From Verrucomicrobiia bacterium (GTDB lineage Bacteria; Verrucomicrobiota; Verrucomicrobiia; Limisphaerales; Palsa-1400): a DNA stretch of 11,264 nt. Below the pieces are notes generated by a model. It was not told the origin of the DNA. It did no database searches and saw only the letters and a program-made list of their open reading frames with translations. The stretch is from contig JAICXV010000012.1 in NCBI GenBank assembly GCA_025934545.1, positions 1 to 11,264 of the forward strand, written 5' to 3'. Below are positions 6,975-11,264 of the stretch, in pieces (position 1 is the stretch's first letter; every line of letters starts with the position of its first letter). The position numbers were made by a program, and so were the translations under genes.

Positions 6975-7097
6975 TTACAAAGTAAGAATTAAGAATTAAA
7001 AACGAAGATGCAACGCGCAATGCACTTAAAAGGCGGTGGCTGTCGGGCGAAAAATCCGCCTCGTCACCTCGGCGCCTACGGCTTAAGCTCCGCGAAT
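6975..7097. promoter_or_regulatory. Divergent intergenic region, AT-rich half plus GC-rich hairpin
   Basis: These 123 bases separate the leftward methyltransferase from the rightward lipid A cluster and should hold promoters for both. The left part (about 6979-7002) is AT-rich and contains a tandem AGAATTA heptamer, the likeliest place for -10 elements. The right part holds AGGCGG at 7031-7036 and its exact complement CCGCCT at 7056-7061, able to form a six-pair stem with a 19-base loop in the leader of the oxidoreductase mRNA. No confident -35/-10 pair could be assigned. Confidence 0.4.
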
Positions 7098-8123
7098 ATG
7101 CAGAACTTGAAAGTCGCGGTCGTTGGCGTCGGTTCCCTCGGAAAGGAACATGCGCGCATTTACGCGGAACTCGCGCAAAAGGGAAAGGTGGATTTCGTTG
7201 GTGTTTACGATACCTCGACTGGCGCGATTGAGCGACTCCTTGAAAAAATGAAGGTGCGCCGGTTCGCATCACTCGATGAGTTGGGCGCGGCCGCTGATGC
7301 GATCAGCATAGTCACGCCGACCATCACGCATTTTGAACTGGCGAGTAAATTCCTTCGTGCCGGCAAACATCTGCTCGTCGAAAAACCGATGACCGATAAT
7401 GCGGCTCAGGCAACGGAGTTGGTGAGATTATCGCAAGAGCACAAATCCGTTTTACAGGTGGGACACGTCGAACGGTTCAATCCCGTTCTCGGTTATCTGG
7501 AAAAAATTGCGACCGACCCTCGCTTTATTGAAACACATCGGCTCTCGCCCTATCCCGCGCGTAGCACGGACGTTGGCGTCGTTTTGGATTTGATGATTCA
7601 CGATTTGGATGTCGTTCTCGCGTTCGTGAAATCGCCGGTCAAAAGCGTCGATGCGGTCGGCATTTCTGTGCTGAGTAAATCCGAAGACATCGCCAATGCT
7701 CGATTGCGATTCGCCAACGGTTGCGTGGCAAATTTGACCGCGAGCCGGATCAGCCCCGAACGAATGCGCAAGATTCGCGTCTTCAGCGGCGGCGAAATTA
7801 ACAGCTACGTCTCGCTCGATTACCGGGCGCAGGAAGGTTTCATTTATCGCATCGCGCGCGACGGCGAAGAAGAGTCGTCGTTCCTGAAAAAACTTTTGCG
7901 CGCGAAAGACTCCACCATCGTCAGCCAGTTCGCCGGACGAAAAATCGTGCGCGAACCCGTGCCCATCGAAAAAGATGAGCCCTTGAAACTGGAGTTGCAG
8001 CATTTCGTTGAATGCGCGCAGGCGAGGCGCACGCCGCGGGTAAGCGGCGAAACTGCCAGAGAGTCTCTCGATCTCGCGTTTGAAATCACGCGGCAGATTC
8101 AAAAAGCCAACCTCGCCGCATAA
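7098..8123 (+). CDS. Gfo/Idh/MocA-family oxidoreductase of the lipid A cluster
   Basis: This 341-residue NAD(P)-dependent sugar oxidoreductase shows GVGSLGKEH (10-18), the GxGxxG dinucleotide loop, VEKPM (94-98), the hallmark EKP motif, VGHVERFNP (121-129), and DLMIHDLD (164-171) with the conserved Asp and His of the active site. ATG at 7098 is chosen because an upstream in-frame ATG at 7008 would add a GC-rich, repeat-like tail ahead of the Rossmann start. The gene is followed one base later by a small membrane protein gene and then lpxB. In bacteria such as Acidithiobacillus ferrooxidans, GnnA of this family lies beside lpx genes and oxidises the 3-hydroxyl of UDP-GlcNAc so that GnnB can add an amino group for amide-linked lipid A. 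A GnnA-like role is possible, but no aminotransferase is seen here, so no symbol is given. Confidence 0.9.
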   Translation: MQNLKVAVVGVGSLGKEHARIYAELAQKGKVDFVGVYDTSTGAIERLLEKMKVRRFASLDELGAAADAISIVTPTITHFELASKFLRAGKHLLVEKPMTDNAAQATELVRLSQEHKSVLQVGHVERFNPVLGYLEKIATDPRFIETHRLSPYPARSTDVGVVLDLMIHDLDVVLAFVKSPVKSVDAVGISVLSKSEDIANARLRFANGCVANLTASRISPERMRKIRVFSGGEINSYVSLDYRAQEGFIYRIARDGEEESSFLKKLLRAKDSTIVSQFAGRKIVREPVPIEKDEPLKLELQHFVECAQARRTPRVSGETARESLDLAFEITRQIQKANLAA

Positions 8124-8124
8124 T

Positions 8125-8502
8125 ATGGGGAGTCTCGTTCTCATCCTGCCAGTCTTTGCGTTGAGCATCTGGCTCCTCGCAACGACCGGCGTGCGCGCGT
8201 TTAAAACGGCTTCCGAGAAAGGAAACTGGACGAAAGTTGCGATCGCTTGCATCGCCGGGATAGCACTCGCCTGGTGGTTTGGTTTTCATTTCGAATACAA
8301 AATGGGCCCGAAACTGCGCATTGTTTCGTTTCCCGTCCCGTGCGCTTTCTTCCATTTAGAAGACGACAAATGGGTCGACTTTCCCGTTCGCCAACCAATC
8401 ATGATGGCCGCTTTGGTAACCGATCTTGTGTTCGGCGTCGCGCTCGCTTTCTTTCCTTTCAAAATCGCCGAATTCTTTCAAAAGGTGAAAGCCGAGCTAT
8501 GA
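8125..8502 (+). CDS. Small three-helix inner-membrane protein upstream of lpxB
   Basis: This 125-residue protein is of no recognised family. Hydrophobic segments at about residues 3-20, 37-55 and 92-111 suggest three membrane helices. Between the second and third lies a conserved-looking loop with PKLRIVSFPVPCAFFHLEDD (62-81) and KWVDFPVRQP (82-91), and a short charged amphipathic tail (FQKVKAEL). ATG at 8125 follows the oxidoreductase stop by one base; a further upstream in-frame start at 8080 would lie in the previous gene. Its stop overlaps the lpxB ATG as ATGA, so translation of the two is probably coupled. The context suggests a role in the lipid A branch or in anchoring LpxB at the membrane. 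This is inference from position. Confidence 0.8.
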   Translation: MGSLVLILPVFALSIWLLATTGVRAFKTASEKGNWTKVAIACIAGIALAWWFGFHFEYKMGPKLRIVSFPVPCAFFHLEDDKWVDFPVRQPIMMAALVTDLVFGVALAFFPFKIAEFFQKVKAEL

Positions 8503-9653
8503 ACCCGATGCGCGTCATGGTTATCGCGGGGGATCCGAGCGGCGACGCGTTGGCTGCCGACCTGGTTGGCGCGTTGCCGAAACGAATGGCTCCCCTGCCC
8601 TGCTCTTTTTTTGGCGCGGGCGGTCCGAAGATGGCGCGCGCGGGCGTCGAATTGTTTTTTGATTTAACAGCCGATTCCGTCATCGGGATTAGTGATGTAT
8701 TTAAAAAACTCCCGATGTTGCGAAAACGATTTCAGCGGCTGGTCGATCTTGCCGTGCAACGTCGCCCGGACTTGATTGTGCTCGTCGACTTCGATGGGTT
8801 CAACCGACGTTTCGCGAAAGCCATTCGCCAACGGCAAACTGTTGGTTGGACGCCGAGGATTGTGCGTTATGTGTCGCCGCAAGTCTGGGCGTCAAGGGCC
8901 GGACGAGCAAAGGCTTTGGCCCGGGATATCGATTTGCCCTTGTGCCTGTTTCCTTTTGAAAAGGAATGGTATGCGCAACGGTTTCCGCAGATGAAGGTCG
9001 AGGTGGTCGGACCACCAACGTTTGATCGATATGCCGATGACAAATTTAAAACTCAGCCGGCAACATCCGGCGACGGCAAGCCTTTGATCGTATTGCTGCC
9101 GGGCAGTCGTAGGGCTGAATTAAAACGCCATGTGCCGGTGATGTGGGAAGCGCTGCAATTGATCGCGAAAGAACAGGACATCCGATATCGAGTCGTCTTA
9201 CCGGAAGGCGTCGACATCGGCGGAATGTTTTCCAACTTGCCGCCGGAGTTTTTGTCTAACGTTCAACAAGGCGAACTGGCCGACGCACTTCATCAGGCGA
9301 CGATTGCCATTTCGAAAACAGGAACGATCACCTTGGAGTGCGCTTTTTTTGGCGTGCCCACCGTTGCCATTTACAAGACATCGTGGCTGACGGCACTGAT
9401 CGCAAGACTCATTATTAAAGTGAACTTCCTCGCGATGCCGAACCTGCTCGCAAACGAGCCGGTCTTCCCGGAATTGCTGCAGCAACAGGCTACCCCGGAA
9501 CGAATCGCCGCGGAAGCATTGCGTCTGATGCACGACGAAACGCGCAGAACCGAAATCAAACGGAAACTGCAAACAATTGTCGCACAACTTGGTGGGGTCG
9601 GAGCGACAGAGCGCGCCGCTTCGGCTGTCGTTAAATTAATGCGTGGCGAATAA
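8499..9653 (+). CDS. lpxB: Lipid-A-disaccharide synthase LpxB
   Basis: LpxB is a GT-B glycosyltransferase (CAZy GT19) that joins UDP-2,3-diacylglucosamine to lipid X, giving the beta-1,6 disaccharide of lipid A at the inner membrane. The 384-residue length is normal. Family motifs in order: AGDPSGD (10-16; usually AGExSGD), VDFDGFNRR (96-104; usually DxPxFN), YVSPQVWA (124-131), LLPGSRRAEL (199-208), SKTGTITLE (272-280, usually SGTATLE), PTVAIYKTS (287-295) and MPNLLANEPVFPELLQ (313-328). The Glu-to-Asp and Pro-to-Asp changes are noted but the surrounding motifs are intact. ATG at 8499 overlaps the previous stop as ATGA; a much longer in-frame extension to 8247 would run across the preceding gene and is rejected. 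It is the last gene of the three-gene cluster. No convincing terminator was seen after 9653. Confidence 0.96.
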   Translation: MNPMRVMVIAGDPSGDALAADLVGALPKRMAPLPCSFFGAGGPKMARAGVELFFDLTADSVIGISDVFKKLPMLRKRFQRLVDLAVQRRPDLIVLVDFDGFNRRFAKAIRQRQTVGWTPRIVRYVSPQVWASRAGRAKALARDIDLPLCLFPFEKEWYAQRFPQMKVEVVGPPTFDRYADDKFKTQPATSGDGKPLIVLLPGSRRAELKRHVPVMWEALQLIAKEQDIRYRVVLPEGVDIGGMFSNLPPEFLSNVQQGELADALHQATIAISKTGTITLECAFFGVPTVAIYKTSWLTALIARLIIKVNFLAMPNLLANEPVFPELLQQQATPERIAAEALRLMHDETRRTEIKRKLQTIVAQLGGVGATERAASAVVKLMRGE

Positions 9654-9766
9654 TCGTCGCGGGTCCCTCCAGCCAGTTGACTTTCCCGTTTTCCGTCGTT
9701 TCTTAAGGTAAGGAGTTGTGTTTCGGGGAATTCGGGAATGGATGAACCGGGGCATCAGGAATTATT
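9654..9766. other. Intergenic region between lpxB and the cupin gene
   Basis: These 113 bases hold no ORF of note. A TTGACT at about 9678 resembles a -35 box, but no acceptable -10 box follows at normal spacing. AGGA lies six bases before the cupin ATG and is a good ribosome-binding site. The octamer GTCGCGGG occurs at 9656-9663, just after the lpxB stop, as in two other intergenic regions of the window. Confidence 0.5.
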
Positions 9767-10279
9767 ATGAAAACACTAACGGCTCTTCTTGCTGGATTGG
9801 TTGCCGCGACCATTTCTCTTAACGCACAAACAACGGTTAGAACAACGACGCGCATCGCGCCGTCTTCCAATCCGCCGCCTGGACATCCCATCGCGGGATA
9901 CGTTGCCGAAGACATGAAATGGATCGAGGCGCCTCCCAGTCTTACCGGCGCCCACATGGCCGTCTTGCAGGGTGATCCCAGCAAAGCCGGGCCATACACC
10001 ATTCGCCTGAAATTTCCCGCTGGTTATCGCATCCCGTTACACTGGCACGACGCCGATGAAAATCTGACCGTCATTTCTGGTTCGTTACACATCGGCATTG
10101 CACCGAGCTTTGACGCCACGAACAGCAAAGAACTGGGGGCGTTGAACTTCGCTACCATTCCCGCCAAAATGAAACACACCGCCTGGTGCGATGTTGAAAC
10201 GATTGTCCAGGTTCACGGCCTTGGCCCGTGGACTATGCATGAGGTCTATCCATCGGCAACGGTGCAAGCCAATCCCTAA
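9767..10279 (+). CDS. Exported single-domain cupin protein
   Basis: This 170-residue protein has a clean signal peptide (residues 1-20, hydrophobic LTALLAGLVAATISL with an ALNA-like SLNAQ cleavage region) and one cupin barrel. The metal site is readable: His92 and His94 in LHWHD, Glu98 in DADEN, and a late His137 in IPAKMKHTAW, the classical HxHx3E...H arrangement for a bound metal. GSLHIG (105-110) follows as the family glycine turn. It is therefore probably a periplasmic metal-binding cupin; whether it is an enzyme (dioxygenase, isomerase) or a sensor domain cannot be told. ATG at 9767 has AGGA six bases upstream. It stands alone, 113 bases after lpxB and 183 bases before the next candidate gene, so it is probably transcribed by itself. 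Confidence 0.88.
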   Translation: MKTLTALLAGLVAATISLNAQTTVRTTTRIAPSSNPPPGHPIAGYVAEDMKWIEAPPSLTGAHMAVLQGDPSKAGPYTIRLKFPAGYRIPLHWHDADENLTVISGSLHIGIAPSFDATNSKELGALNFATIPAKMKHTAWCDVETIVQVHGLGPWTMHEVYPSATVQANP

Positions 10280-10462
10280 CTGGACGAGCCGGTATTTACT
10301 ACATAACAACATTCCGCAATGGCCATTGAGGATTTCCCGTAACACTCCTAACTCCACTTCCTCGCCGTAGCGTCGAGGGGCGCGCCCCCTTGTCCTCATT
10401 TGGCGTTTGGTGTGTTCTAGTAGCGGGTTTGCGGAAGGTCCGCCTGCCCGGAAACATCGATA
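10280..10462. other. Intergenic region with two small inverted repeats
   Basis: No gene is supported in these 183 bases. They contain the perfect 12-base palindrome GGGGCGCGCCCC at 10377-10388. At 10424-10450 there is a nested hairpin: CGGG outside and GCGGA inside, pairing with TCCGC and CCCG across symmetric three-base internal loops. The hairpin ends 12 bases before the ATG at 10463 and could influence that start. No run of T follows either one, so they do not look like ordinary terminators. Confidence 0.5.
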
Positions 10463-10660
10463 ATGGCTCGTCAACTTGAACATTGGACAGATACGGCCGC
10501 GGTCCCCGATGCGGCTCTCCTCACACTGTTGATGCAAAAGTCGCCTGCCCCGTTTCCTCTTGAATGGTACCGGTCCAATCCTCGCCTCGCGATGGATCGA
10601 TTCGCAAAATTCGAGGGGAATCGTGACTTCACTCCATATTATGACGAAGGTGATATTTGA
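10463..10660 (+). CDS. Small hypothetical protein, 65 residues
   Basis: The predicted protein has 65 residues and no signal peptide or membrane helix. The sequence is mixed and globular-looking, with LEHWTDTAAVPDAALLTLL then PFPLEWYRSNPRLAMDRFAKF and an acidic end YYDEGDI. No family is recognised. Support is modest: a GGAA about nine bases before the ATG, ordinary codon use, and a 20-base overlap with the next ORF that would allow coupled translation. A longer antisense ORF overlaps it but reads through the cupin gene backwards and is less likely. It could still be a chance ORF. Confidence 0.4.
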   Translation: MARQLEHWTDTAAVPDAALLTLLMQKSPAPFPLEWYRSNPRLAMDRFAKFEGNRDFTPYYDEGDI

Positions 10661-10973
10661 ATCCGAAACCATGATCGGAAAATGCGATTACGACTCTCTC
10701 GACGCGAACGGTTTTCGCTACGCCGAGCCGGATTACGCTGAAATATGGGTCCATACCGTTGGCGCAATCAGCCAGGGACTGCTCAAGGTCGAGCAACATT
10801 GTTATGTCCGGCACGGCGACGATGTTCCCGATCAACCGTGGATTCGTCCGCAAATTTTCCTCGAACCTGCAACCATTTCGCGAAGTGAAATGGCGGATTT
10901 GGCAAAAACGCTGCATCAGGAATTTATCGCGCGAGCCAAAGAAAAATTGCAGAGCGAAGTGCTCGTCGGATAA
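10641..10973 (+). CDS. Hypothetical protein, 110 residues
   Basis: The reading frame gives 110 residues from ATG at 10641. An ATG at 10671 would be the shorter alternative, and an earlier one at 10560 lies inside the upstream small gene. The protein is soluble and mixed alpha/beta in appearance, with aromatic residues around FRYAEPDYAEIWVH, then LLKVEQHCYVRHGDD and PQIFLEPATISRSEMADLAKTLH, ending in a basic, helical REFIARAKEKLQSE-like tail. No family is recognised. It overlaps the preceding 65-residue ORF by 20 bases in another frame. A small hairpin (10975-10991) begins two bases after its stop. Confidence 0.6.
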   Translation: MTKVIFESETMIGKCDYDSLDANGFRYAEPDYAEIWVHTVGAISQGLLKVEQHCYVRHGDDVPDQPWIRPQIFLEPATISRSEMADLAKTLHQEFIARAKEKLQSEVLVG

Positions 10974-10974
10974 T

Positions 10975-10991
10975 CCCGCGCAGGTCGCGGG
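10975..10991 (+). terminator. Possible short hairpin after the 110-residue gene
   Basis: CCCGCG and CGCGGG are perfectly complementary around a five-base loop CAGGT, starting two bases after the stop codon at 10973. There is no downstream T-run, so it is at most a weak or non-canonical terminator, or simply part of the structured intergenic region that follows. Confidence 0.3.
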
Positions 10992-11102
10992 CTCCTCGGG
11001 TAAACATGGTGGTGCCAAGTCGGAAGCAGCACTAATTGCGAGTCGGTAAATGCGCGGTTAGTGTGCAAAGGATGCGGTGATGCGCGAGCGTCCCGCTTAT
11101 TT
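10992..11102. other. Structured intergenic region with two competing hairpins
   Basis: Two hairpins share bases 11029-11032 and so cannot both form. The first pairs GTGGTGC (11009-11015) with GCAGCAC (11026-11032) with one G-G mismatch. The second pairs 11029-11040 (core ACTAATTGCG) with 11053-11064 (core CGCGGTTAGT), about 12 pairs including several G-U pairs, with loop 11041-11052. The stretch also looks faintly like the SRP RNA apical loop but lacks its full tetraloop helix. It could be a leader or attenuator of the following gene, or an RNA gene; neither is shown. Confidence 0.4.
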
Positions 11103-11264
11103 ATGAAGGAGCAAGGCGCGATTCTCTCACCGGGCGAGCCCGGGGTGGACTGGCAGAGAGCCAGCGGATTTCCAGCCCACGATTTGCTGAACTCGTTCCG
11201 TAAACTGCAGGAACGGGCGCTGCAATTGGAAGTCGAAAACCTCCAACTTCGTCGCCAACAAAGC
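11103..11264 (+). CDS. N-terminal fragment of a coiled-coil protein, possibly a PAS/sensor histidine kinase
   Basis: Fifty-four codons are open to the window's end from ATG at 11103; the rest lies outside. The frame is open upstream to a TAA at 11001, with a GTG at 11061 as an alternative start, and no clear Shine-Dalgarno precedes the ATG. After a short Pro/Gly-rich start, HDLLNSFRKLQERALQLEVEN and the following LQLRRQQ form a leucine heptad-like coiled coil. This resembles the LHELQVHQIELEMQNEELRRAQ-like segment at the N terminus of many PAS-domain sensor kinases, so such a protein is the best guess, though other coiled-coil proteins fit too. Confidence 0.5.
   Translation, partial: MKEQGAILSPGEPGVDWQRASGFPAHDLLNSFRKLQERALQLEVENLQLRRQQS

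Noticed and set aside
7452..8252. Long - strand ORF of 266 codons opposite the oxidoreductase gene
   Set aside because: Fully explained as the antisense shadow of the oxidoreductase and the start of the next gene.
8247..8498. In-frame upstream extension of lpxB
   Set aside because: LpxB aligns from MNPMRVMVIAGD at 8499; the extension overlaps a good membrane-protein gene in another frame.
9678..9712. TTGACT as a -35 promoter element before the cupin
   Set aside because: At 16-18 base spacing the following hexamers (such as TTCTTA) match the -10 consensus poorly.
10085..10672. - strand ORF of 195 codons spanning cupin end, intergenic DNA and the small ORF
   Set aside because: It runs antisense to the cupin and has an arginine/glycine-rich translation without domain features; the + strand genes are the better explanation.
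11029..11066. Integron attC site resembling GTTAGTG with an inverted partner
   Set aside because: The cores do not fit GTTRRRY/RYYYAAC and there is no integrase or cassette structure nearby.

Overview
The window looks like a piece of a Gram-negative chromosome of moderate GC content. It carries lipid A disaccharide synthase (LpxB), several secreted or membrane proteins, and GTG or TTG starts. The Gfo/Idh/MocA oxidoreductase just upstream of lpxB, together with protein types common in Verrucomicrobiota (membrane-tethered methyltransferase, DUF2071, TIGR01777), suggests a soil verrucomicrobium of the Chthoniobacterales or Pedosphaera kind. That placement is inference from gene content; no rRNA or universal marker is present.

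Region 1 (2-5857, + strand) is one compact run of eight genes, joined by 4-base start/stop overlaps or gaps of 3-4 bases. In order: an atypical SDR cut by the window edge, a DUF2071 protein, a membrane-anchored methyltransferase-like protein, a small four-helix membrane protein, an MBOAT/wax-synthase-like acyltransferase, a second small four-helix protein homologous to the first, a TIGR01777 SDR, and a second DUF2071 protein. Three protein types occur twice (SDR, DUF2071, four-helix protein), arranged around the acyltransferase. The most economical reading is an uncharacterised pathway that builds or modifies a membrane lipid or ester. The substrate cannot be read from the sequence.

Region 2 (5854-6974, - strand) runs convergent to region 1. 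It holds a SAM methyltransferase and, downstream, a small secreted protein with five PV-x-Y hexapeptide repeats. The last + gene of region 1 and this repeat protein take their stop codons from the same TTAA.

Region 3 (7098-9653, + strand) is a three-gene lipid A cluster: a Gfo/Idh/MocA oxidoreductase, a 125-residue three-helix membrane protein, and lpxB. A short AT-rich region (6975-7097) separates it from the divergent methyltransferase.

Region 4 (9654-11264) is looser. It has an exported cupin, two small overlapping genes of unknown function, an intergenic stretch with two mutually exclusive hairpins and a faint likeness to the SRP RNA apical loop, and the first 54 codons of a coiled-coil protein, possibly a sensor kinase, cut by the window edge. 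No tRNA, rRNA, CRISPR array, insertion sequence or phage gene was seen.
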